Shown one piece after another: positions 23,710-33,968 of a stretch of 64,000 nt of DNA. The translations under genes and the position numbers were made by a program. The stretch is from positions 1,426,001 through 1,490,000 of the forward strand of contig JBCAML010000013.1 of assembly GCA_038503075.1 (NCBI GenBank), given 5' to 3'. How positions within the stretch are numbered: position 1 is the first letter of the stretch; every line of letters begins with the position of its first letter. A model generated the notes under the pieces. That model worked only from the letters and a program-made list of their open reading frames with translations. It was not told where the DNA came from and ran no database searches. Origin of the DNA: Gyromitra esculenta. Its lineage: Eukaryota > Ascomycota > Pezizomycetes > Pezizales > Discinaceae.

Positions 23710-23939
23710 TGCAGCACCTTGGGAAACGGAATTTGGAGTGGGAGCGCCAAGGCCAGGTTGAGGCCTTGGAGGTTTGGGAGGCTGTATATTTAGAGAGAGC
23801 TGTTTACAAAAGAAAAAAATCTGGCAAGTAAATTTAAACGATATGTGCTTTCTACATTTGCTGTTAGCGTTGGAATATAAGGGGCAAACAAGATCGATTG
23901 CTTGTATTTCGATTAACTAGCAGCGCGTCACAACCCACC

Positions 23940-23979
23940 TACGGGGGCGCGTAGCTACCAAAGTCCAAATAAGGATTTT
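23940..23979 (+). repeat. Left terminal inverted repeat of the transposon
   Basis: It begins TACGGGGGCGCGTAGC and matches the inverted right end at 37 of about 39 positions. The six bases before it, CCCACC, are the target duplication. Confidence 0.85.
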
Positions 23980-24131
23980 GGGCATTGCAACGAAAACGAG
24001 AATGCAAAAAAAATGAGAATGCAAAAAAATAGAAATTAGAGACTGCTAAAAAATAAAAATAAGAGACCGCCAATAAATACAAATAAGAAAAAGAACTCTA
24101 AAATACAAAATACAAAATAGCAAAACATTAA

Positions 24132-25532
24132 TTAGCTTGTCTTTTTCCTAACACGCAGCCTTGTAATCCTTGCAAGAGCTTTTTCAACTTCTATAGCCTC
24201 TCCTCCTAGCCCACTTTCTCCCTTTTCAGTCTCTAAAGCTTTTCCTTTTATCCGTTTCTCTTTCTCTTTTAAAGGCGCTTTCTGAACATGTGAAGGCGAA
24301 GAGGTAATAGGTGGCAGTATTGGTGAACCTGAAGGAGAAGAATACTCGAGAACAGGAAGTACTGGCAACTCAGGTGATTCTATTCTGTGCCGTTTGGTAG
24401 CTGGAGGGGACTGAGATGAATCATTATCCTCAAAAATTTGCCGGCCGGAAGCTGTTCTTTTCATAGGCTGTGGTTTCTTTTTTATAATGTTAATATTAAT
24501 TTATATTAATTTAGGAGTACTTTTTACCTCGTGCCCTACAGATAGCATTCTGTATCTAGTATGTTCCTCCTTTACCTCCGTATCTGAATCACTGGCATAG
24601 TCCAACCCAGTTTCTCGCTTGAATTTCCTCATAAACGCTTGAGAAACTTCACTTTGTCATTCTTGGTTCTGTTCTCTATCTTTGGCCGTCCAATATTTTA
24701 CTATTAGATATATTTTTGTGGCAGCTCCTCCTGGAAAATCCAACAAAAATTCACCAACGGTAATTGGTTTTTTTCTAACTTCCAATTGATGAGGCCCCTC
24801 TTTCGGACAGAAAAAAGTTGCAGGAATTATTTGTTGAATATCCAAATAGTCAACATTAACTGCTTCTTCATCTATCCAATTTGGCGATGACTCAAGTAGT
24901 GATTGAGCAAAATCAGATACATCAGATATTATTTCTTCAAAATCATCAAATACTTTTGAAGAAACACCTGTAAAAATTAATTTTATTACTTCATGTGGGT
25001 CAATGTAAATTGGGGGAGAAAATCTTTTACCTAAGTTTTTAAATGCTGACCATTTATCAGACGTAGATCCAACATAAACCACAATTTTCCGAGAATCTCT
25101 TGCCTTCATAGACTGTTTTACAGTTTTAACAGGAGCAGATATAGCTGTAGAAATACCATACGTTGAACTGTTTTTTGATTTTTTTTCTGCAAAGCTTTTT
25201 GTTATAGATCCTTTTCTGTAAAGTTCAACGATTTGACGATGGGTAAACTGACCTGCTTTAACAACAGCTGATTTAGTAGGAGACATTATAGGACTGGAAA
25301 TTATAATTGTCTCCGGAACATTACTTTGTCTTTTCTGTTTTTTAGGTTGTTGATTGGTATTGCGTTTGGAGGTTCTACTAATACTGGTACTTGCAGCGGC
25401 AGGCTCAGGTTCACGAAGATATACTGGAACCCTTTCTCCACAACAGCGGAAAACCTTATCGGTGGTAGGATAGTGGATGGTATTTTCACGTTGCCCACAA
25501 TATTCAGTTGGAAGTGCGTGAGAGGTAGACAT
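24132..25532 (-). pseudogene. Transposon accessory gene with an internal stop
   Basis: The reading frame starts at 25532 and stops at a TGA at 24657-24659, but the same frame continues at once with a charged sequence (SEVSQAFMRKFKRETG) to a donor before GTAAAAAG, then an acceptor joins the exon 24467-24132. The continuation has KRHR and KEKEK basic patches and a serine/proline-rich part. A TGA where the frame otherwise runs on fits a CGA-to-TGA transition, as repeat-induced point mutation would produce. The main part (about 290 residues) matches no domain I recognise. It has an N-terminal segment with Cys residues and a T/S/K-rich linker. It is transcribed away from the transposase gene and lies within the element's inverted repeats, so it is cargo or an accessory protein. 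Confidence 0.55.
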
Positions 25533-25587
25533 TTTAAGTGGAAGTGAGAAATATGTAAAAAAAAAGAGAGAAAATAGAAAGGGTACC

Positions 25588-25931
25588 TGTAAGACCGGTA
25601 CTTCTTACCGCACAGGAAATCTCCAAGAAGCTTTAGATAACAATCTAGACGCTATAACCTGCCCGGTTGCTATCCGCAACACAATACACAGGCACAAGTC
25701 CTAACTGCTTCTTATGAACCGCTAAAAGATAACCGTAGGGTTCAAAGTAGGGATCGAGCAAAGTTCCGTGAAGAACTTCCAATAGTAAGGTTTTAATAAC
25801 TAACGCTGAAGGGCCAAAGCCTTGCTAAGCGAGATAAAAGTAATTCACAAGTAATAGAGTAAATTGCACGGAAGTAATTTTGCTAGAAACAATATAATAT
25901 TGATAAGGCTCGTTCTTCGTTGCTAATGATC
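25588..25931 (+). repeat. LTR-like repeat, copy 1
   Basis: This 344-bp block starting TGTAAGACCGGTACTTC is closely similar (few substitutions, same length) to 62780-63123. It is inserted in the DNA transposon between an accessory gene and the transposase. Sequence beyond 25931 is not shared with the second copy, although a primer-binding-like site follows at 26301. Confidence 0.8.
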
Positions 25932-26300
25932 AGGAAGAAAACCCTTCTCAACGGTAGAACACTGGACTACTTATAGTAGTCAAGCGTCGAATACAAAGAC
26001 TATGTAATAACATGAACTAACATGAAGAAATCCCATAGACCCTGAAACGCTTTCCTTCGCTCCTACCCTCTCATTATCGTATTGCGTGATTGTCGGAATT
26101 AACCGTGACACGACGTATAAGCGAATTGAAGTGTCGATCGAAAGAGTCGGCCATTGATGACACAAAGGAAACCAAACATCCAATCCGTCCATTAGTCTGT
26201 CTCCTCTACCCTTATTGCACTTCGTCGATAGGGTGAATCAAGAAGCAAGCGACAGGTAATAGACTTAATAGTAATCAGCAAAGATTACTACTAACCGACC

Positions 26301-26316
26301 TGGTCGGGAATCGAAC
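26301..26316 (+). other. Primer-binding-site-like sequence
   Basis: TGGTCGGGAATCGAAC reads as TGG plus the complement of a tRNA 3' arm (T-loop and acceptor), which is how reverse-transcribing LTR elements are primed. It lies about 710 bp after the start of the LTR repeat at 25588. No gag or pol follows, so only a 5' fragment is present. Confidence 0.55.
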
Positions 26317-26844
26317 GCTAGTCCATATGTGTGCGTAATCGTAAGCGAACTCAAGTCGTTCAACTAATTTAATGTTTAGAAAAAGGTGTGTAGAAGTATA
26401 GGGGGTAACATAGAAAATAGTATAGTTATATATACACAGATCACAATAAATGCATTGTATCAATCTAGTGATATTTATGCGAAGACTACTAAACTAGTAA
26501 GTACTGCTGTATTTAAGGGTTTATTAGTCTTATATTTTTAAGTCATTTTATGCATTCTAATCACACACACTTTAGTATAAAAGTATATTATCACCGTGTT
26601 TGTTGTGGTAGGTCCGTGTTGTACTGCAGTAGTACATGTCTTATTGATATCAACAAAATCTTGACACATAAAAGATAAAGCAATATCATAACATATGATG
26701 GATGCTGATTCCTAACTATGATCAGTATAAATAAATAAAAATTTCTTGCATTGTTACATTTTTTTAAAATTGTCATATTCATTTTTGGTCACCTAATATC
26801 ACTCGAAATCCCACACTTAATTTTTTATTTTTTATTTATCACAA

Positions 26845-28641
26845 ATGTCCCGCATATCTTCAGTCCGAGAACAATTACTACTACAAAAATACAACATATA
26901 CCACCTATACATTGAAGAAAATAAAACAATCTCTGATACATTAAATATTTTACATTCACAAAATGTTAAATGTTCTCGTTCATCATTCATGAAATATATC
27001 AAGGAGTGGCAGTTTAATAAACACGAATTTACACAAGATACATCCTCTCTTCATGTTGAACTGGCCTTTTTATTTTGGAAAAAATGTCTGAGTGATACAA
27101 AGATTTTACGAGTAAGTCTAGAAGTTATTGATATTTCAAATAATATATAATTGATTTAAATATAGATCTTACAAATCCATGGCTACCAAATTGAGCATCG
27201 GAGACTTGTTCTCATGCGCAAATCTATGGGAATGTTTAGACGGCTTTGTTCAAAGGATTTAGGAGAAGAAGCAGATACCAAATTACAGGCCATCAATGAA
27301 AAAGAGTTGGACAAAGGAAATATTACACTTTACGTCGTCGTTTTTAGACACTTAAGGAATATAGGTATCCTAGCCTCTGGGTATATTATAATTATCTAGG
27401 TAAAACTATTTATTTAAATAGCTAACTTTTGTGTAGGCATAGAATTGGGCGAGCATTACGAATTGTGGACCCAGTAGGGGTAGAAAATCGATGGAGAGGA
27501 GTCAATAGACACCATACACACTTTGTATGCCCAGGGCCTAATTGGTGTTGGTCAATCGATGGTCATTTGAAGCTTCAAATGTTTGGAATTGAAATATATG
27601 CTGCAATAGATTCCTATTCACGGTATATAACATGGTTTTATTGTGGAGTCTCAGGTAAAACTGGAATAAGCGTATTAAACCAGTTTTTACAGGTGGCAGA
27701 AATGCATAATACTATTCCACTACATCTAAGGGCTGATAGAGGGTCTGAAACAATGCTGGTGGTGGAATCATTTTGGAAGCTTCATCGAGTGGATAAAGAG
27801 AATGTAGCATTCCCTGAAGTGTTTTGGTATGGAACCTCTACACGAAATGTTAGAATAGAAAGCTGGTGGGGGCAATTAACCAAGGGAGCTACATCAGATT
27901 GGAAAGTAAGTACATTTCATTATTTTTTAAATTTTAATACTAATATCTATTTCCAGAAACATTTTCGGTTACTGCAGCAAAACGGATTATTTGATGAAGA
28001 TAATATGGAAGATACTATATGCCTTTTATATATTTATCTCCCTCTATTACGAGCTCAGTTACATCAATTTGTTGAAAGGTGGAATGACCATAAAATCAGG
28101 AAACAATCCAACAGACCAAACCTTCCAACAGGTGAGCCATATTACAACTATTATTTTCCTCCAACTGGCATAACAGATTACAGCTCCCAACCTTCCAACA
28201 CAAAGATAGCTGAAATTAGGGATCAAAAACTTAAAAATTTGGAGACTGGTCGATTATATGGTGCGTAAAAGGTTTTATACTAGTACTATTGTTGGATATT
28301 TACTGATTAATTTAGACCATGATGCCTATCTACCGGATGGTACAATAGCGTACTGTGGGGCTTTGTTAAAAAAAGCAGGGCTTCCACTTAATATTAGCTA
28401 TGAGGACAATTTACCAACTGGAGAAAAAGCTCATTACAGCATGTATTGTTTTCTACGTCATCATATTAGAAGGCATGTGGCTAAAGGAAACAAAGCTCCT
28501 ACATTATCGCTATTACCAAAGCCAAAAGAAAATCAAAATCATAGAGCCAAACATGTAGATATTGAGGCAGAATTTTTCGGAGAAGATGAAAGTGATATAT
28601 CAGATAGCGATAATAGTTATACTACAGATGAGGATATTTAA
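26845..28641 (+). CDS. Integrase-core DDE transposase (probably decayed)
   Basis: The product would cut and join transposon ends. Exon 1 is 26845-27111, a helix-turn-helix-like N-terminus. Exon 2 starts at 27166. The catalytic exon (about 27429-27906) has the integrase core: first Asp in W-S-I-D-G-H, second Asp in R-A-D-R-G, and Glu in R-I-E-S-W-W about 40 residues later. Introns 27907-27956 and 28261-28312 join the C-terminal exons, which end in an acidic tail. Around 27330-27440 I find no splicing that keeps the frame: one reading gives R-R-R-F then a stop before TLKEYRYPSLW, and the following intron-like segment (37 nt) is not frame-compatible. At least one inactivating change is therefore likely. 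The family is the eukaryotic integrase-like group with WxIDGxxKL motifs. Confidence 0.7.
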
Positions 28642-30072
28642 TCTTCCTCAGTTATTTTTCTTTTCCTAGGCCTCCCTCTTTTACCTGATGGAATAGGTAC
28701 TACATGACTTGATGAAATAGTTATTTCTTTTCTCAACCGCATTTGTAGGATAGTATCCATAAAACTAGCAATTCCAATCTCAGCTTTGTTTCCATCTTTG
28801 CTTAAATACCTCTGTTTTTTTTCTGCCTCCTCTTTTGAAAGAATTCTCCCATTTTTTGCTCCGGCCTGAGGAAAAATGCAGGTATAGGTGTACTTAGCTT
28901 TGCCTTTTTTCTCAATATTTTCTTCATCTTCATCAGGATCCATCTTTCCTCCCTTTTTACTCCTTAATTCAATCGTGTAAACAGGTACAATTTTTTTCAC
29001 AAGTCTTCCTGTACTTGTATAGAGATTTTCCTCCCATCCTTCCTTCAATGGCTCGCTATCAAGGTGTAGCAGGTTTTTTTGTTGTAGCATATTATAATCT
29101 GCAAGCGATAGACCAACTTCAGATTTCCTATATGCGTTTGTAAACTGGGAGTTGATGTAGCGTGTGACAGAATCTGAGAAATCAAAGGCTTGGTTGGAGG
29201 TTGTTCCTGCAGGGACTCGCTGTCTATATTTTTGGGAGTTGGCCATCTCAAAGAATAATCTAATCGCTGCCAGTAGTCTATTTTTGAAATCTGACTTTTG
29301 AAAAATGTCATTTGTAAAGTGCTCAGGGTGAATTTTGGATCGATGAAGTATTTCAACAAGATACTCGTACCAATACCATTCCATAGATTATTGTTGGCAG
29401 AATTGGTCATTTCTTTGTAGATAGCAGAGGTTCTTTTTGGAGATCGTAGGGTGCTGGAAAGGCGAAGGGGTTTTTGAAACGCATCAGGTTCTTGGATTGG
29501 ACATCGCTCATATGATTGCACTCAAATGGAATTGGTAGCCCGTATACTGTAATAGTCATAAGCCTATTTCTGTAAAAATATTAGAAATATATTTTTTTAA
29601 TAAAATAAATATGTGGGATACTTACCGATCCACCAAAATAACACACATCTTCGGTCCAACAATTGCTCCCTGAATATATATATGTTTTCTTTTGTCTTTT
29701 TCTTTATCCCAGGCCTGAACCATGCTATTGTACTCTTCTCTACAGGCAGGTAACCCATGACCGTGTAGAGCAAACTGTACTTGCAGCCAAATACCATCTA
29801 CCAAAGGAATCCCAAGTTGTTTCCCATGAAACTGAACATTCGAGCCTTGAAAAGAAAATGTCTTTCCTATTATTTGTCAGAAAATTACCTATAATGGTAT
29901 TAAAATTAAAAAAACCTTTAATCGCTTCTAAAAGCTCAGGGTTTTCAACAGTAGCGATTTTACTGGACACTTTTCTGTGCCAGCGAGGATGCAATTCCAG
30001 GATGTATTCATCAAAGGGTACTTGGGAGGAAATCATGCGCTGCATGTCAAAATAAGTGATAGCTTCCGGCAT
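28638..30072 (-). CDS. Second transposon accessory protein, multi-exon
   Basis: The start is taken at 30072 (MPEAITYFDMQ). An intron with donor GTAATTTT and acceptor TTTTCAAG restores the frame into a conserved-looking exon (VQFHGKQLGIPL, then HGHGLPACREEY, then IVGPKMCVILVDR), followed by another intron beginning GTAAGTATCC. The last frame, 29384-28638, ends in a lysine/arginine-rich stretch with G-K-R-G-R-P-R-K, an AT-hook and nuclear-localisation-like motif. The join between the middle and last parts (29400-29560) is not solved; the gene may be two genes or may carry a break. It converges tail to tail with the transposase gene, overlapping its stop by four bases. Function unknown; a DNA-binding partner of the transposase is possible. 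Confidence 0.5.
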
Positions 30073-30076
30073 GTTG

Positions 30077-30146
30077 GCAGGTAGTGGAGGGCGCTGGTAG
30101 GTACTGGAGGTAGGTAGTGGAGGTAGGTAGTGAAGGCAGGTAGTGG
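30077..30146 (+). repeat. GGTAGGTAGTGGA minisatellite
   Basis: Several imperfect tandem copies of a 10-13 bp unit built from GGTAGGTAGTGGA lie directly upstream of the accessory-gene start codon at 30072, within the transposon. Confidence 0.7.
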
Positions 30147-30369
30147 TCACAGGCGGGGTAAAACCACAATAAAATCAACAAATTAGAGATACCCAGCATG
30201 ACCAGTAAAATATTCAACCCTAGAGGATATTTAATATATATTCTTTGACTAACATGCTGCCACAAGTCGCTAGCAAAGCGAAATTAGTTCTATACATGTT
30301 CCTTTTCTCGCATGTAGTAGGTGTGCCAGTGGGCAGCGAAGGTTTTTGTAGCTAAGCGAGATTTTCGAA

Positions 30370-30408
30370 AAATCCTTAATTGGACTTTGGTAGCAACGCG
30401 CCCCCGTA
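30370..30408 (-). repeat. Right terminal inverted repeat of the transposon
   Basis: Read on the minus strand it begins TACGGGGGCGCGTTGC, matching the left end. The six bases after it are CCCACC, the same as before the left end. Confidence 0.85.
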
Positions 30409-31695
30409 CCCACCCAATATGTGTAAAATGATAGAATCCCTGTCTGCGCGTATGTGCTGCGGATTTGGAGGTGATAATAATCCTTGGCCGGATCTGTCTT
30501 GGTATTTTTTAGTTGGAGTTTTCCAGCGGGCTCCCAAAAATAGAATCATTTAGCTATGTCTTTATGTAGTATAAATATACAAAGTACTAATTGGTGATCT
30601 CGGGTGTTCTACCTGGAGTTGGTCATATAATTCACCATTTCTTATCGTTTTCTGTCAATTTTGTTCGAGTTGCGGAGTGGGAGGAAAGGTTGGCGGCTCT
30701 GGCTCGTTCCGCGACCTATCATCAGACTCTCCTCTGTGCCCTTAGTACTGCGGGTGGATTCGTTCCCAGGCATATGATCCGGAAAGTAGGGATGGTGTGG
30801 CTCTAGCTCTGTATGCTACGACAACATGCCCACCGTCTTTGGGTTAACGTTGTTTTGCTCCCACTCGTTGCTAAGAATTAGTACTGCATCCAGACGCTTA
30901 CCCATGCGCCAAGACGCGCGCCTTGGTTTTTGCTGATGCATTAGTAGGAAATAGAGAATTTTGCCAAGAACGTATCGGTACAGAGGAATAGACTTATCAA
31001 TATACTGAGGAGCTGTCGGTACAGGGGGAAGGATAGTGAGATCAATAAGACGATTTCGGCCCAAGAGTTATTGGAGTGGATCGTGGCGCGAGCGTGTTCT
31101 GGATCAAAGTATACCAAATGGGCATGTTTTCTGCCAAATCTATCGAAATAGTCAACACACAGTACTTAGATGTGCCGCAGTAGACGTGATAGCCTACTCT
31201 CGTCGTTCTATGGCCAACACATTATTTCCAAGCAGCTTCCCCTTTTTAGAGAGACATCTGGGGATAGCGGTAGATGCTGAACGCCCCTTTGTACACGTGT
31301 ATAATAACCCCCAAGTGTCCATGTACTCGGGCCCGTGTCTCATTGATTTCCGTCCCCCCAGGAGCGCTCCCATATCAGGAAGCTTTTCTAACATTTGAGA
31401 GGACCTTACACGCGAATGATAACGTATGACTTGGAAATATTGGTCCCTGATCGAATTTAAAAATCCACCAACTGATACATTTTAAGTAAGAGGGGTGCTA
31501 ATACAGAGAGACTGAAAGTATCTTGTATTGTGTTAAATAATGAAGATGCGCCTAAATTTCGACACAAACGAAACGCTACCAAAAAACTAACCAAAAATCG
31601 TGTTACAGCAAATACGGGTCCCTATCAATAAAAAAAAAACCTCAACCAGTACCTATTCTGTACGAACAACCTGAAACCGAAAGTCCTACATGAAA
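30409..31695. other. Gap between transposon and protease gene
   Basis: No gene is supported; the open frames (30591-30806 and 31036-31398, plus) have no domain or splice support. This holds the 3' flank of the protease gene. Confidence 0.5.
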
Positions 31696-33747
31696 TTACG
31701 CCAAAACTAAATCATACCCCCACTCTTCAACACACTTAGCTGCCTCTGTCCACAGAACCATAAATCCAATATCCGCTGCAGAAAGTTTAGCAGTTACAAT
31801 CCCATGCATAACGCCATCCGAGTCGAAAACAGGCGCAGATGAGTCACCGTGTTCCAGACTAACATTTTTTACCATCTCACTTTCGCGCTTGAGGGGAATA
31901 AGTCCCTGGCTTTGTCTTTTTCCATCCACAAGAATGACATATCTATCATCGACGTGGAATTTTGTGAACCCAGTTGTAGCACCAAGCTTTCCGAGCCATC
32001 GCTTCCCGATACAGAACTGTTGTGCAAGTGTTTCTTGTGATTCCGTGGATAGCTTAGTGATAGACCGGGGAAGCCCGTGAGCACCAGCATTGCGCCGCGC
32101 TTCGTATAGGGGTTCAGACATGGTTGACAAAGGCCTGAGTAGATTGGGATTAGAACTTAGAGATCTCTCGACGCCATGTGCGTGGGACAAATTTAGTTTG
32201 ACTAGCGCAATATCGATGTACGTCGTCGACAAATTCTCGACAGTGCCAATGCTTAATTCGGGTGACTCAACGTCCGGTTTCAGGAATGCACCGGTTTCGT
32301 CTCTGCTAACAGCGGCATTAGCAGCTCTTAGAACAGCTTCCCTCGCAACGAGAGTTCCCACTCTCTTCAGAGTAGATAGGTATTCGACTCGGGGCTGCTC
32401 TTGTAGTTTGCTGGATTCGGGCGTTATCGTTCCCGTAGGCTGCCATTTTTTCAATGCAGAACCTGTTTTCTCTCCAGCGATTGACTGTCGTATTGATTCT
32501 TCGTAGGCCTTCTCTTCGCTTTCCCGTTCCACAGCTGTCTGAGCCAGTGCATCTCCCCACGAGCCGGGAGGCGGATAGAAGCAGTGCGAACCTGACTCGG
32601 TATTAGCCAACGTACGGGTTGTATCCCTAGGGATTGGTCAAAAGTACCTATCCCATTCCTCCGGTACCCGTGGGCACACTGCACCATATATTGATTCTCC
32701 GGCCGCTTTCTATCGCGAAGAATGACTCCTATCGTCATCCCGCTATCGCCTCCTCTCGCACCAACCAATACCTTCTCGAGAAACGGGAGCTCCGTATTTA
32801 GATTTGTCCACTCATCACGAACAGCATATGCCGGCTTTCCCTCCCATTTACCCGAGCTTAACGCCTTTTCTATTCCTTGAGATGTTTCCCAATCGGTTGT
32901 GATAACAACAAGGCTCTCTTGTAAACTTTCCCCCTCGAAACAGAGCGGGAGGATACCTATATATGTAATTTTCTTTAATTCCGCAAGTTGTTCATGATGA
33001 AGGGATATAAACCGTTCTAAGTCCTGGGCATCCCAGGAGGCTTGAGAGCCTCCGAGAAGCTGGCTATCCCTACTCGTGTTTGATGATGTCCATGCCCGTT
33101 TAATAGCGTTAAACACCCTATTGCTCGAATCCATCCCGGCAGGTATGCTCTTGAATTTAATGTGGATTGTGTGCCTGACGCCTCTAAACATCCAAGCCTG
33201 AGGTAAACCTGTTTCCGAAAAGGTGAGGCGCTTCGAGGTTGATATCGCTATACTCGCAGGGGGATTTCTTGTTACTGCAATGATGGAGATATCACTCAGT
33301 AGTCTGTGGAACTGGAGCTTAAACACATCTTCCGGTGATTTTTTAGCGTCTATAAGGATTGGTGGCTGAGGCATGATTGGTGAAGAAGATGTCGTTGTTG
33401 GGGTGGAATTCAAGATCCGCAGGATACTGTAGTCCCCGCTCTCAGGCTGCTCAATTGCGTTAGGGTCACAGCATCTATTCCCATCGACTTCCAGCTAGAA
33501 GAATTTAGTTTATATTCATATTGTGTAGATTTTGAGGCAGGAAATAACAGTAGCCTACAAAGTATGAGTAATGGCCAGGTGGCATCTGGATTGTTGTAGC
33601 GTAGAATAACTCTTCAACGCTGAGATGTTCAATGACATCCATAGTGGTCCGATGGTATCCATCCCATTGGCCATAGAGATATACTTTAGGGATATGGGTT
33701 ACCATTCTAGAAGATGATGCATTTGATTTACTAACAGCAATTTCCAT
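31696..33747 (-). CDS. CBM48/E-set-like domain fused to a trypsin-like serine protease
   Basis: Three exons, 33747-33559, 33494-32648 and 32591-31696, join in frame to 643 residues; intron 1 has a CTAAA-type branch, intron 2 GGCTAATAC. Residues 12-90 look like an AMPK-beta/CBM48 beta-sandwich (VYLYGQWDGY, then PPGHYSYF spliced to LEVDGNRCCDPNAI, ending in a Y-S-I-L-R strand). A middle region of about 200 residues is unassigned. The C-terminal part looks like a chymotrypsin-fold protease: His in C-A-H-G-Y (about 338), Asp in D-I-A-L-V-K-L (about 472) and Ser in H-G-D-S-S-A-P-V-F (about 596). The His-Asp spacing is much longer than in trypsin because of a charged insertion. There is no signal peptide, so it should act inside the cell. 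It lies 221 bp from the ankyrin gene on the same strand. The Asp and Ser assignments are good; the His and the CBM48 call are tentative. Confidence 0.75.
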
Positions 33748-33968
33748 TGTTATTATCTACTCTGCTGTAGCTTCGTGCAAAAGGCGCAGCTTTAACACCG
33801 GAGGCATAAAGACGAAGCGGGGGTTATCTGCTTGCCTTCACCAATAAAGCTGTGCTAAGGAACAATTGAAATAACAGAAAACCTACCGAGGGAGCCTATA
33901 CACTAACTCAACAAGGAAAAGTGTTCCAGGCATCGTATTCGAGATCCCAGATTGACTTGGCGGGACAT

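Larger units (their letters stand above)
23940..30408. mobile_element. 6.47-kb DNA transposon, IS3EU-like
   Basis: The ends carry inverted repeats of about 39 bp (TACGGGGGCGCGT..GCTACCAAAGTCC) with two mismatches, flanked on both sides by the 6-bp direct repeat CCCACC (23934-23939 and 30409-30414). Inside are an integrase-core transposase (26845-28641), two accessory genes on the minus strand (24132-25532 and 28638-30072) and a nested LTR fragment. The interior is strikingly AT-rich compared with neighbouring genes. An integrase-type DDE enzyme with 6-bp target duplications fits the eukaryotic IS3EU group. Stops and frame breaks in at least two genes suggest the copy is no longer autonomous. 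Confidence 0.8.

Noticed and set aside
26290..26320. tRNA gene at the TCGGGAATCGAAC sequence
   Set aside because: Only the 3' arm complement is present, directly after an LTR-type region, so a primer-binding site is the better reading.
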